A stretch of 64,000 nucleotides of DNA from an uncultured Eubacterium sp. (lineage in GTDB: Bacteria; Bacillota; Clostridia; Lachnospirales; Lachnospiraceae), in assembly GCA_910589665.1 (NCBI GenBank), contig CAJUTR010000001.1, positions 1 through 64,000 on the forward strand, read 5' to 3'. Position numbers and translations under genes: made by a program. How positions within the stretch are numbered: position 1 is the first letter of the stretch; each line of letters starts with the position of its first letter. The notes beneath the pieces were generated by a model. That model had not been told where the DNA came from, did no database searches, and saw nothing but the letters and a program-made list of their open reading frames with translations. Below are positions 17,622 to 26,148 of the stretch, one piece after another.

Positions 17622-19754
17622 ATGAAGAGCAGAAAAGACATAATATATGAACTGATCGGCGATGATCGGTGTAAAGCGATGAAACGGAGGGAAATGGCCG
17701 TTTTCCTGCGGATCCCGAAAGGGGAGAGGCAGGAACTGTATGATATTTTAGATGAACTCTGTGCGGAGGGGAAGGCCGTGACAGACAAGCGAGGCCGGTA
17801 CCGTCTGCCAGAGGAACATGTCAATGTGGGCGTGTTTATGGCTACGACGCGCGGATTTGGATTTGTGAGGATCGAAGGGCAGGACGATGACGTGTTCATT
17901 CCTGAACCATACTGTGGCAGCGCCTACGATGGCGACCTTGTAAAAGTACAGGTCTACAGGGAGAGCGGCGGCCGCGGTAAACGGCGGGAAGGAAAGATCA
18001 CCGAAGTTGTGCAGAGGGCGAATCAAACGGTTGTCGGCACCTTTATGAGAAATGACACGTTTGGTTTTGTCGTGGTAGACCGGGAAAAGTTTACGAGCGA
18101 TGTCTATATCCCGAAATCAAAGACAATGGGCGCCGTCAATGGCCATAAAGTCGTGGTGGAGATCGAAGATTTTGGTGATGGCACGAAAAATCCCGAGGGA
18201 AAGGTGATCGAGATTCTTGGTCATGCAAATGATCCAGGTGTGGATATTTTATCCATTGTCCGGGCTTTCGGCCTGCCGGAGGAATTCCCGGATGAAGTGA
18301 TGCGGCAGACGGAGAAGATCCCGTCGGCCGTGTCCCCGGATGAGATGGCTGGAAGGATGGATTTCAGGAACTTCCAGACCGTGACGATCGACGGTGAGGA
18401 CGCGAAAGATCTAGACGATGCGATCACGCTTTCGAAAACGGACGAGGGCGGGTTTGAACTCGGTGTGCATATCGCGGATGTGAGCCAGTATGTGATCGAG
18501 GGGTCGCCCCTGGACCAGGAGGCGCTCAGGAGGGGGACGAGCGTCTATCTGGCAGACCGGGTCATTCCGATGCTCCCGCATAAGCTCTCCAATGGCATCT
18601 GTTCCCTCAATGAGGGGGAAGACCGACTGGCGCTGAGCTGTCTGATCTCATATGACGCAAAAGGGAAGATACGGAGTACGCGCATCGGGGAGTCGGTAGT
18701 CCGTGTGGACCGCCGTATGAGCTATACCGATGTCAATGCGGTTGTCTCACTTCACGACGCGGATACGAGAGCGTGCTACCACGATTTTGTGCCGATGTTC
18801 GAACAGATGAAAGAACTGGCGTCAATACTGCGCAAGAACCGAAAAAAACAGGGTTCGATCGATTTTGATTTTCCGGAGTGTAAGATCAAGCTGGACGAGC
18901 AGGGGCATCCAGTGGATATCGTACCGTATGACCGGAATACGGCGACAAAGATCATCGAGGAATTTATGCTGGCGGCGAATAAGGTTGTGGCGGAGGATTA
19001 TTTTTGGCAGGAAATCCCATTCTTATACCGCACGCACGATTACCCGGATCTCGAAAAGGTGAAAGAGCTGGCGGCTCTTGCCAGAAATTTTTCCCACACG
19101 TTAAAGATCGGGACGGATGAAGTGCATCCGAGGGAGATCCAAAAGCTGATCGAGAGTATCGAGGGGACCGAAGAGGAGATCTTTCTCAGCCGCCTGACGC
19201 TGCGCGCGATGAAGAGGGCGAAGTATTCCACGGAAAATGACGGTCATTTTGGATTGGCAACAAAGTACTACTGCCATTTCACCTCTCCGATCCGCCGATA
19301 TCCGGATCTTCAGATCCATCGCATCATCAAAGAAGGCATGCGGGGCGGCATCCGTCCGAAGCGTCTGGAGCACTATGAGAAGATCCTCGGGCAGGTGGCG
19401 AACGCGAGCAGCGATCTCGAGCGCCGGGCAGATGAGGCGGAACGAGAAGTCGATAAGCTGAAAAAGACGGAATATATGTGCTCAAAACTGGGCGAGGAAT
19501 ACGAGGGCGTCGTCAGCGGTGTGACGGGCTGGGGCATCTATGTAGAGCTTCCGAATACGGTAGAGGGCATGGTGCGGCTTGTCGACCTGGAAGATGACAG
19601 GTACGAGTATGACAGTGAGAATTACCGCGTCGTGGGAAGAAGCGGCGGAAAGGAGTACCGACTTGGACAGAAAGTTACAGTTCAGGTGGCAGGCGCCGAT
19701 CCGTTATCCCGCACGATTGATTTTGTGATACCACAGCAAGGAGGCAGTAAGTAA
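17622..19754 (+). CDS. rnr: Ribonuclease R
   Basis: Processive 3'-5' exoribonuclease of the RNB family acting on structured RNA and in trans-translation (710 aa from the chosen start). An N-terminal helix-turn-helix-like region and two cold-shock OB domains (about 60-220) are followed by the catalytic RNB domain with DGEDAKDLDDAI near 253 (Asp metal ligands) and a C-terminal S1 domain (about 620-700). The ATG at 17622 has GAGG at 17612-17615; upstream in-frame starts at 17610 (ATG) and 17568 (TTG) are less likely. smpB follows 3 bp later, matching their joint role in ribosome rescue. Confidence 0.93.
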   Translation: MKSRKDIIYELIGDDRCKAMKRREMAVFLRIPKGERQELYDILDELCAEGKAVTDKRGRYRLPEEHVNVGVFMATTRGFGFVRIEGQDDDVFIPEPYCGSAYDGDLVKVQVYRESGGRGKRREGKITEVVQRANQTVVGTFMRNDTFGFVVVDREKFTSDVYIPKSKTMGAVNGHKVVVEIEDFGDGTKNPEGKVIEILGHANDPGVDILSIVRAFGLPEEFPDEVMRQTEKIPSAVSPDEMAGRMDFRNFQTVTIDGEDAKDLDDAITLSKTDEGGFELGVHIADVSQYVIEGSPLDQEALRRGTSVYLADRVIPMLPHKLSNGICSLNEGEDRLALSCLISYDAKGKIRSTRIGESVVRVDRRMSYTDVNAVVSLHDADTRACYHDFVPMFEQMKELASILRKNRKKQGSIDFDFPECKIKLDEQGHPVDIVPYDRNTATKIIEEFMLAANKVVAEDYFWQEIPFLYRTHDYPDLEKVKELAALARNFSHTLKIGTDEVHPREIQKLIESIEGTEEEIFLSRLTLRAMKRAKYSTENDGHFGLATKYYCHFTSPIRRYPDLQIHRIIKEGMRGGIRPKRLEHYEKILGQVANASSDLERRADEAEREVDKLKKTEYMCSKLGEEYEGVVSGVTGWGIYVELPNTVEGMVRLVDLEDDRYEYDSENYRVVGRSGGKEYRLGQKVTVQVAGADPLSRTIDFVIPQQGGSK

Positions 19755-19757
19755 GAG

Positions 19758-20222
19758 ATGGGGAAAGATAGTATACGCCTTGTCGCAAATAATAAAAAGG
19801 CATGGCATGATTATTTTATAGAGGATAAGTACGAGGCCGGCATAGAACTTCATGGAACGGAGGTAAAGTCGATCCGTATGGGCCATTGCAGCATCAAAGA
19901 AGCGTTTATCCGCGTGGAACGCGGGGAAGTGTTTATTTACGGGATGCACGTAAGTCCATACGAGAAGGGCAATATGTTCAATAAAGACCCCCTTCGGGTG
20001 CGAAAGCTTCTCCTTCACCGCAGTGAGATCCGGAAACTGGTGGGCAAGATGGCGCAAAAAGGATATACGCTCGTCCCGCTCCAGGTCTATTTCAAAGGCA
20101 GCCATATCAAAGTGGAAATTGCGCTCGCCAAAGGAAAAAAACTGTATGACAAGCGAGAGGATATTGCGAAAAAGGATCAGCGCCGGGCGGCGGAACGTGA
20201 TTTTAAAGTTAAAAATTTGTAA
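19758..20222 (+). CDS. smpB: SsrA-binding protein SmpB
   Basis: Partner of tmRNA in rescue of stalled ribosomes (154 aa). It has the beta-barrel core with KAWHDYFIEDKYEAGIELHG and GTEVKSIRMGHCSIKEA motifs and a C-terminal basic tail (KKDQRRAAERDFK) that enters the mRNA channel. It overlaps nothing and starts 3 bp after rnr, implying translational coupling. The tmRNA gene ssrA, often near smpB, is not in the following 160 bases. Confidence 0.96.
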   Translation: MGKDSIRLVANNKKAWHDYFIEDKYEAGIELHGTEVKSIRMGHCSIKEAFIRVERGEVFIYGMHVSPYEKGNMFNKDPLRVRKLLLHRSEIRKLVGKMAQKGYTLVPLQVYFKGSHIKVEIALAKGKKLYDKREDIAKKDQRRAAERDFKVKNL

Positions 20223-20384
20223 TCTTTTTTAAGCTTTTTTAATAATTCTGTAATAAAGTTAACAAAATTGAATATACTCTATTATAAGCCAGTTAGGTGA
20301 AACGTACAACAGTTCCGTCGAAAGACAACCTGCATGGTCAGATGTCAGGCTATGGCGGAACGGTTTGGAAGCGAGGCAGAGTAT

Positions 20385-21065
20385 ATGAGAAAGATCAGAA
20401 TGATTACCACAGTATTGTACATGGTATTTGCAGTGGAAATAGTAAGCGCCTGGGAGAAAAAGCCAAATGCGATCGAGGCGGCTGCTTTTACGCAGACGAT
20501 CGTGTACGGCGAGGTGGAAGGTGAAAACCAGCTTGCCCTACAGGAACTGGAAGCGCGGGCCGAATATGCGAAGATGAAAACGCTGGAGCGGGAGAGGTGC
20601 AATGAGTACTGCGCCCTGGAGAACCATCTGGAAGAAGAAGAACATGAACTTTCGTGGAAAAGAGAGCAGAGAAGGAAAGCGAGGGAGCAGAAAAAGCGCA
20701 GGGAAGAACGGGCCATACTCGAGCGGATCGTCGAGGCGGAAGCCGGAGATCAGGATCTCAAGGGCCGCATCCTCGTGGCGAATGTGATCATGAACCGGGT
20801 GAAATCGAGTCATTTTCCAGATTCCGTACGAGGCGTTGTATTTGCACACCGCCAGTTTTCTCCGATCGCGAACGGAAGCTATTACCGCGTGACGGTGTCG
20901 GAAAAGACAAAAAAAGCCGTGCAGAAGGCGGTAAAAGGAATCGATTACTCGAAGGGCGCGCTGTATTTCATGTGCCGCAGCGCCTCCACGCCGTCCAATG
21001 TGGCGTGGTTTGACCGGGCGCTGACGAAAGTGAAGGAATACGGGTGCCACGAATTTTTTAAGTAA
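20385..21065 (+). CDS. SleB-like cell wall hydrolase (Hydrolase_2 family)
   Basis: Predicted exported peptidoglycan hydrolase (226 aa). A short basic start and hydrophobic segment (about 1-22) form a signal or anchor. A long charged coiled-coil region rich in Glu, Arg and Lys (about 45-115) leads to a Hydrolase_2 domain (about 118-226) with the family glutamate in IVEAEAGDQ, NVIMNRVKSSHFPDSV and a C-terminal FMC...WFDR region. SleB-family enzymes are lytic transglycosylases that degrade spore cortex, but vegetative relatives are common. I chose the ATG at 20385 (GAGG at 20373-20376), which starts exactly at the signal sequence; an upstream in-frame ATG at 20334 is less likely. A paralogue lies at 26149. 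Confidence 0.82.
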   Translation: MRKIRMITTVLYMVFAVEIVSAWEKKPNAIEAAAFTQTIVYGEVEGENQLALQELEARAEYAKMKTLERERCNEYCALENHLEEEEHELSWKREQRRKAREQKKRREERAILERIVEAEAGDQDLKGRILVANVIMNRVKSSHFPDSVRGVVFAHRQFSPIANGSYYRVTVSEKTKKAVQKAVKGIDYSKGALYFMCRSASTPSNVAWFDRALTKVKEYGCHEFFK

Positions 21066-21097
21066 GGTCTTTCCAAAGGGAACACAAAAAAAGAACA

Positions 21098-21148
21098 GCC
21101 TGTGCCAGTCTCGATCGGGGATTTCGGTGCAGGCCTTTCTTTTTCTTT
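21098..21148 (+). terminator. Terminator after SleB-like gene
   Basis: GCCTGTGCC (21098-21106) pairs with GGTGCAGGC (21126-21134), two pairs being G-T, and is followed by a CTTTCTTTTTCTTT tract. Confidence 0.75.
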
Positions 21149-21175
21149 GACAACGATCGCCGTGTGTGGTAAAAT
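21147..21175 (+). promoter_or_regulatory. Predicted strong promoter of the 21-23 kb surface protein gene
   Basis: TTGACA (21147-21152), 17 bases, TAAAAT (21170-21175). The -35 is a perfect consensus and overlaps the end of the preceding terminator tract. Confidence 0.7.
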
Positions 21176-21253
21176 CTAAACGGATCTATACGTAATATTG
21201 CTACTTTAAAATTTGTAAAAGGAATGCCATGGGTACGCAGGAGGTATGAAAAA

Positions 21254-23365
21254 ATGAAGCGGTTGAAAGCAAGGAAGCTACTGGCATGGCTGTTAAGTAT
21301 TTCGATGATCGCAAGTGCGATGCTCAGCGGGAGTGCGCCATATGCAAATGCAGCAGATGATTCGGATAAAGAGACCAGTCATTATGCTAGGACGATCAAT
21401 TTGGGAACGAAGGGGATTTCACGTCCGATCGTGCCAACGGGATCGGGGCAGGAGTGGCGTGGTGATCATGTGTGGTTTGGCCTTGGTGGCGGGGTTACTC
21501 TCCATAACCGTGTTTTGGATCCGTCTACCACAGAATTTGGTACAGATGAAAGTATGATGCTCTTAGAAAATTCGTATGTGTTAGAGGATAAGAAACTGCA
21601 TTCAGAAGGTTTGGCAGACTGGGAAGAGGCAAGTACATACCTGAACGGCGAGTTTATGGATATCCACTTTAGTGCTGGAGAGAAAAAAGCGATAGCAAAA
21701 AGTTCAAAGACTAAAGTGTCAGATCAGGACGGAAAAGGGTATTCGGGATTGCGTTTTGTGCCATTTTCAGATGTATCGATCTTTCTTTTGGATGCCAAAG
21801 AGGTGACAAGACCTTCGTATGGATACAACGATAACAAAAATAACAAAGCCGTTTCCCGGATAAAAAAGGAGAATGGACAGCCAGCATCCTGGTGGCTGCG
21901 TTCGGAATGTAATGTCGAGTATGTGGATAGTAGCGGAATGAACTGTTTTCAGGGCGGCGTTGTCGGGGAGGATGGTAGTATTTTCTGTATCGCTGATCAT
22001 CCAGAGGAGGAAGATTATACGCAGGGGATCAGTCCGGCTTATAACGTGAAAACATCTGCGGTTGTTTTTACATCAATGTTTTCTGAGGCAGAAGCAGGAG
22101 AAAACGATACATTATTTGGTAAATCATTTGGCATCATATCCGGTGACAAGACGCTTTCGGAAGTGACGGACTATGACACGGTAGATAATATTGGACATAA
22201 TTGGAAGCTTACGCTTAAGAGTGAGGATGCAGCGCCCCAAATTACTGATATCAAGCGCATTCAGAATAAGCTTACGTTTGATTACAGTGGTGTGAGGACA
22301 GGTGATAGACAGACGTTGTCTGCGATCATTACGTCTGGTGAGGGAGACGGGGAGATCATTCTCCGTTATGGTACATTGGCAGAAACCGATAAAGCGGGCA
22401 GTCAGAGCGGTACGGTGACATTTACCCTGCCCGCCGGATTTGATGCAAAAAAGCATAAGCTGAAAGTATTTTCCGAGCAGAGGAATGGAGCAGCAACGAC
22501 AGATTATGCCGGGGATATGGCAGTCGTGGATGTGCCAGATGGGCCAGTGGTGACAGAGCCGCCAGTGGTTACGGGTACCCCGACACCAGTACCGACCGTG
22601 ACACCGGTTGTAAAGCCAGCGGAGACAGACAAGCCGGAACCGACAGAAACACCAGCCCAGACGCTGAAGCCGACTAAGCGGCCGGATGTGGAAACGGATG
22701 TTGTAACGACGGCTAAACCTACGCAAACACCAGAAGGAACGGGGAAACCGACGTCGGAACCGACAGAGAAGCCGACGCAGGAACCGAAAGAGACGGAACA
22801 GCCAGTAGAGACCGGTACACCTGTTCCGAATACGGAGAAACCGACGGAGAAACCGGAAAAAACCGAACAGCCATCAGAGGAGCCGACAGATAAGCCGGAA
22901 GAGACAGATAAGCCGGATACGACAGCAGAGCCGACGCAACAGCCGGAGGTGAGCAAATCTCCAGCGCCGCAAAGTGCGACCGCGACGCCGCCGGCGAAAG
23001 TGATTGAGGATCCTGACCTCGATGAAGAAGAGGAGAGCGGGTCGGAACGGACCAAGACCGGCACAACTTCTGGAACAAAGGATCAGGAACCGAAGACAGG
23101 GGAAGGATCGAAGGTAGAAATGTACGCCACGATAGCCATGGTGGCGGGATTATCCTATCTGCTCCTATATTTCACAGACGAAGAGCGCGGAATGACAGAA
23201 GAGCGGAAAAAGGAACTTGTTTCCAGACTCGTTCGCTGGGCGAAAAAGGGAGGGCGCTTCCGAAATATGCTGGCAGCGGCGGCGATCGTATTACTTTTGG
23301 TATATTATCACGCGATTGGCAAGCGTTCTTTACTCGAAAAAAATGTTTGTCAGGATGAAACGTGA
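21254..23365 (+). CDS. Secreted DUF6273-type surface protein with PKTGE tail
   Basis: A 703-aa exported protein of unknown function. A basic signal peptide (about 1-32, ending near ANA) is followed by a globular region (about 40-280) with features of DUF6273 (DHVWFGLGGG, TYLNGEF, SWWLRSE). Next comes a beta-rich domain (about 325-425) and a Pro/Thr/Glu linker of roughly 155 residues built of short PTEKP-like units. The C-terminus is odd: PKTGE (613-617), a hydrophobic helix (623-640), a charged segment, then a second hydrophobic helix (about 672-690). PKTGE resembles Clostridia sortase motifs, but a second helix is not usual for a sorting signal, so membrane anchoring is equally likely. GGAGG (21240-21244) supports the ATG at 21254. 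Confidence 0.75.
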   Translation: MKRLKARKLLAWLLSISMIASAMLSGSAPYANAADDSDKETSHYARTINLGTKGISRPIVPTGSGQEWRGDHVWFGLGGGVTLHNRVLDPSTTEFGTDESMMLLENSYVLEDKKLHSEGLADWEEASTYLNGEFMDIHFSAGEKKAIAKSSKTKVSDQDGKGYSGLRFVPFSDVSIFLLDAKEVTRPSYGYNDNKNNKAVSRIKKENGQPASWWLRSECNVEYVDSSGMNCFQGGVVGEDGSIFCIADHPEEEDYTQGISPAYNVKTSAVVFTSMFSEAEAGENDTLFGKSFGIISGDKTLSEVTDYDTVDNIGHNWKLTLKSEDAAPQITDIKRIQNKLTFDYSGVRTGDRQTLSAIITSGEGDGEIILRYGTLAETDKAGSQSGTVTFTLPAGFDAKKHKLKVFSEQRNGAATTDYAGDMAVVDVPDGPVVTEPPVVTGTPTPVPTVTPVVKPAETDKPEPTETPAQTLKPTKRPDVETDVVTTAKPTQTPEGTGKPTSEPTEKPTQEPKETEQPVETGTPVPNTEKPTEKPEKTEQPSEEPTDKPEETDKPDTTAEPTQQPEVSKSPAPQSATATPPAKVIEDPDLDEEEESGSERTKTGTTSGTKDQEPKTGEGSKVEMYATIAMVAGLSYLLLYFTDEERGMTEERKKELVSRLVRWAKKGGRFRNMLAAAAIVLLLVYYHAIGKRSLLEKNVCQDET

Positions 23366-23388
23366 TATGGCGTATTTTACGGCAGGGA

Positions 23389-23418
23389 TCAAGTTTGTGT
23401 ATGCACGCATAAACTTGA
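23389..23418. promoter_or_regulatory. Perfect inverted repeat upstream of thrC
   Basis: TCAAGTTT (23389-23396) and AAACTTGA (23411-23418) form an 8-bp perfect stem with a further ATGC/GCAT pairing inside. There is no T-run, so it is not a typical terminator. A TATAAT (23425-23430) follows at once, so this may be an operator or a leader structure controlling thrC. Confidence 0.4.
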
Positions 23419-23454
23419 GTGATATATAATAAACGTGTGCGGATGGAGGAAAAT

Positions 23455-24954
23455 ATGATGGAATTACGATATAAAAGTACGAGAAGCGACGCTGACCCGA
23501 TCAGCGCTTCTCAGGCAATCTTAAAGGGACTGGCTGACGATGGCGGCCTGTTTGTGCCGGAGTCGATCCCGGCGCTGGATGTGGAACTGGAAGCACTGTC
23601 CGGACTCTCTTATAAGGAAACGGCATATGAAGTGATGAAGCTCTTTTTGACCGACTTTACAAAAGAGGAACTTCAGTCTTGTATTGACGGTGCCTACGAT
23701 GGCACGTTTGATGTGGACGAGATCGTGCCTTTGGTAAAAAAGGATGGTGCTTATTATCTGGAACTGTTTCACGGGAGGACGATCGCGTTTAAAGATATGG
23801 CGCTCTCGATCCTGCCGTACCTGATGACGACCGCTGCCAAAAAGAATGGCGTGAAACATGAGATCGTTATTTTAACAGCGACATCCGGGGATACGGGAAA
23901 GGCGGCGCTGGCTGGCTTCGCTGATGTGCCGGGAACGAGTATTATCGTTTTTTATCCGAAGAACGGCGTGAGTCCGATCCAGGAAAAACAGATGGTCACG
24001 CAGAAAGGGAAAAACACGCACGTCGTCGGGATCCAGGGCAACTTTGACGACGCCCAGACGGGGGTCAAGGCCATGTTCCATTCGCAGGAGCTCGCGCAGG
24101 AAATGGATCAGGCCGGGTATCAGTTCTCGTCGGCCAATTCAATCAATATCGGAAGGCTCGTACCGCAGATCGTCTATTATGTGTATGCGTACGGACGCCT
24201 GCTCCGGGAGGGGGAGATCTCGTGCGGGGAGAAGATCCATGTAGTCGTTCCCACGGGAAATTTTGGCAATATCCTGGCAGCTTATTATGCAAAAAATATG
24301 GGCCTGCCGATCGAGACGCTGTTCTGCGCGTCAAATGAAAACAAAGTGCTGTTTGACTTTTTCCAGACGGGCACTTATGACAGGAAGCGTGAGTTTATCC
24401 TAACGTCATCGCCATCGATGGATATTTTGATCTCCAGCAATCTGGAACGGCTCATCTATCAGATCACGGGTGAGGACGCAGCAATGACGAGAGAATTGAT
24501 GGAGGCGCTCGCCGCGGGCGGAGAGTACCGGATCACCGACGAGATGCAGGCGCGCCTGCACGATTTTATCGGCGGTTACGCGACGGAGGACGAGACGCGC
24601 GCAGCCATTCGTGCTATGTATGAGCGCACCGGATATGTGATGGATACCCATACAGCCGTTGCGAGCCATGTCTATTATGACAAGGCGCAAAAGACAGGTT
24701 ATAAGACGGTGATCGCCTCGACGGCAAGTCCGTATAAATTTACGAGAAGCGTCATGAATGCGCTGGGGGAAGACGGCGACGGTGTGAGCGACCTTGCGCT
24801 GGCTGACCAGCTGGAAAAGTTGTCGGGTGTCGCTATTCCGAAGGCGATTGAGGAAATCCGTTCGGCGGATGTCCTGCACGATACGATTTGTGACCGGACA
24901 GAGATGGAGAAGACCGTGAGGGAGATTTTAGGTCTTCCAGCACAGAAAAGATAA
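23455..24954 (+). CDS. thrC: Threonine synthase
   Basis: PLP enzyme converting O-phosphohomoserine to threonine (499 aa). The PLP lysine lies in FHGRTIAFKDMALSI (about 102-116) and the phosphate-binding motif TATSGDTGKAALAG follows (about 138-151). The length and the N-terminal extension (YKSTRSDADPISASQAILKG) fit the longer yeast/E. coli class. GGAGGA (23445-23450) supports ATG 23455 or ATG 23458. It stands alone between a surface protein gene and a structured repeat; no hom or thrB is nearby. Confidence 0.94.
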   Translation: MMELRYKSTRSDADPISASQAILKGLADDGGLFVPESIPALDVELEALSGLSYKETAYEVMKLFLTDFTKEELQSCIDGAYDGTFDVDEIVPLVKKDGAYYLELFHGRTIAFKDMALSILPYLMTTAAKKNGVKHEIVILTATSGDTGKAALAGFADVPGTSIIVFYPKNGVSPIQEKQMVTQKGKNTHVVGIQGNFDDAQTGVKAMFHSQELAQEMDQAGYQFSSANSINIGRLVPQIVYYVYAYGRLLREGEISCGEKIHVVVPTGNFGNILAAYYAKNMGLPIETLFCASNENKVLFDFFQTGTYDRKREFILTSSPSMDILISSNLERLIYQITGEDAAMTRELMEALAAGGEYRITDEMQARLHDFIGGYATEDETRAAIRAMYERTGYVMDTHTAVASHVYYDKAQKTGYKTVIASTASPYKFTRSVMNALGEDGDGVSDLALADQLEKLSGVAIPKAIEEIRSADVLHDTICDRTEMEKTVREILGLPAQKR

Positions 24955-24972
24955 GGGTTTCTATATGTAAAT

Positions 24973-25173
24973 GATGTTGGGGTCAAAAGGTGTTTTGCCC
25001 CCAACTGATGCCTCGGATTGCTCCGTTGTTTCACAACTCCCGCAATCCTTCAAACATTCGAAATCCGCTGATTTACTGCGTAAATCGCTTCTTTCTCATG
25101 TTTGGCGGGTCCCAAGTTCAAATGCCTTATCATGTAAACCTGAATGGCATTTTGACCTTTTGACCCTGGCATC
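24973..25173. repeat. 201-bp inverted-repeat element with nested hairpins
   Basis: The ends are imperfect terminal inverted repeats, 16 of 19 positions matching: gatgttggggtcaaaaggt (24973-24991) and the complement of 25155-25173. Three further hairpins fill the interior. GGATTGC/GCAATCC (25015-25048) encloses GTTGT/ACAAC. CAAACAT/ATGTTTG (25051-25104) encloses GATTTAC/GTAAATC. AAATGCC/GGCATTT spans 25120-25152. It fills the whole thrC-hisA gap. Terminal repeats, small size and lack of coding sense fit a MITE-like or other dispersed intergenic repeat; the folding may also act on RNA. A 74-codon reading frame across it looks meaningless. Confidence 0.7.
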
Positions 25174-25191
25174 GTGTAAATGGAGGTTCAG

Positions 25192-25968
25192 ATGAAGTTT
25201 CGTCCATGTATTGATATACACAATGGAAAGGTGAAGCAGATCGTGGGAGGCAGCCTGATCGACGACGGGGATCAGGCGGAGGAAAATTTTGTTTCCGATA
25301 TGGAGGCATCTGATTTTGCCAAATTATACCGCGAGAAAGGACTCCGCGGCGGTCATGTCATTTTACTGAATGCGAAAGACAGCGAGTATTATACAGAAGA
25401 CCTTCGCCAGGCAGAAGCCGCGCTGGGGGCATACCCCGGCGGACTTCAGGCCGGCGGCGGGATTACCTGTGATAATGCCCGCTTCTTTTTAGAGGCCGGA
25501 GCCAGTCATGTGATCATTACGTCTTATGTATTTGCAGACGGCAGGATCCGTTTTGACCGCTTGGAAAAACTGCGCCGGCTCGTGGGAAAGGAACATATCG
25601 TCCTAGATCTGAGTTGTCGCAAAAAACAAGACAGGTATTATATTGTAACGGATCGCTGGCAGAAATTTACAGAGCAGACGCTGGATGAGGAATTGATGAA
25701 TTGTTTATCTTCTTATTGCGATGAATTTCTCGTACACGGTGTCAGTGTAGAGGGGACAGGCAGCGGGATTGATGCGGAGCTGGTCGGGATCCTTGCCGGG
25801 CAGGAGGAGATTCCGGTTACGTATGCGGGCGGCATCGGCAGTTATGCTGATTTGGAATTATTGCGAGAAATATCTGGAGGGAGGATGAACTATACCGTCG
25901 GAAGTGCGCTGGATCTGTTTGGAGGTTCGTTGGAATTCGACAAAATTGTTACAAAATACAATGATTAA
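25192..25968 (+). CDS. hisA: Phosphoribosylformimino-AICAR ribotide isomerase, eukaryotic HIS6 type
   Basis: TIM-barrel isomerase of histidine biosynthesis (258 aa). The sequence is of the eukaryotic HIS6 class rather than ordinary bacterial HisA. It has FRPCIDIHNGKVKQIVGGSL near the start, QAGGGIT near 79, VLDLSCRKKQD near 138, EFLVHGVSVEGTGSGID near 178, and VGSALDLFGG near the end, all recognisable in yeast His6. Catalytic Asp residues of the family are in the first and middle motifs. GGAGG (25182-25186) supports the ATG at 25192. No other his gene is adjacent, so it acts as an isolated gene, possibly acquired by transfer. Confidence 0.9.
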   Translation: MKFRPCIDIHNGKVKQIVGGSLIDDGDQAEENFVSDMEASDFAKLYREKGLRGGHVILLNAKDSEYYTEDLRQAEAALGAYPGGLQAGGGITCDNARFFLEAGASHVIITSYVFADGRIRFDRLEKLRRLVGKEHIVLDLSCRKKQDRYYIVTDRWQKFTEQTLDEELMNCLSSYCDEFLVHGVSVEGTGSGIDAELVGILAGQEEIPVTYAGGIGSYADLELLREISGGRMNYTVGSALDLFGGSLEFDKIVTKYND

Positions 25969-26010
25969 ATGAAATAATATGATACAAATATGATTCAAAA
26001 TATAACGAAA

Positions 26011-26044
26011 AATAGGCGTTTGCGTGGCAGACGTTTATTTTTTT
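26011..26044 (+). terminator. Terminator after hisA
   Basis: A continuous 13-bp stem (26011-26023 with 26027-26039, including G-T pairs) with a GTG loop, followed by a T-run to 26044. Confidence 0.85.
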
Positions 26045-26055
26045 GAAAAAAATAC

Positions 26056-26112
26056 TTGATTTCTTCAAAAGTTATGTTATAATTATTACATAATTGTTAC
26101 AAAACGTAACAA
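26056..26112 (+). promoter_or_regulatory. Promoter with palindromic operator before second SleB-like gene
   Basis: TTGATT (26056-26061), 16 bases, TATAAT (26078-26083). A perfect 7-bp inverted repeat TTGTTAC-aaaac-GTAACAA (26094-26112) lies right after the predicted start site, an arrangement expected for a repressor operator. The binding protein is unknown. Confidence 0.5.
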
Positions 26113-26148
26113 AAATTATTACGCAAAAATGCGCAAGTGGAGGGAACA

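Noticed and set aside
20223..20384. tmRNA gene next to smpB
   Set aside because: The gap is AT-rich, too short for a typical ssrA and lacks a tRNA-like end.
22600..22960. Short repeated PTEKP-type units as a possible CRISPR-like or satellite array
   Set aside because: They are in frame, variable, and encode a Pro/Thr linker in a secreted protein.
22504..23064. Ser/Val/Gly-rich minus-strand open frame
   Set aside because: It is the complement of the Pro/Thr/Glu linker repeats, which open the opposite frame artificially.
24971..25195. 74-codon plus-strand frame across the thrC-hisA gap
   Set aside because: It runs through the inverted-repeat element and into the hisA ribosome site, with no convincing protein features.
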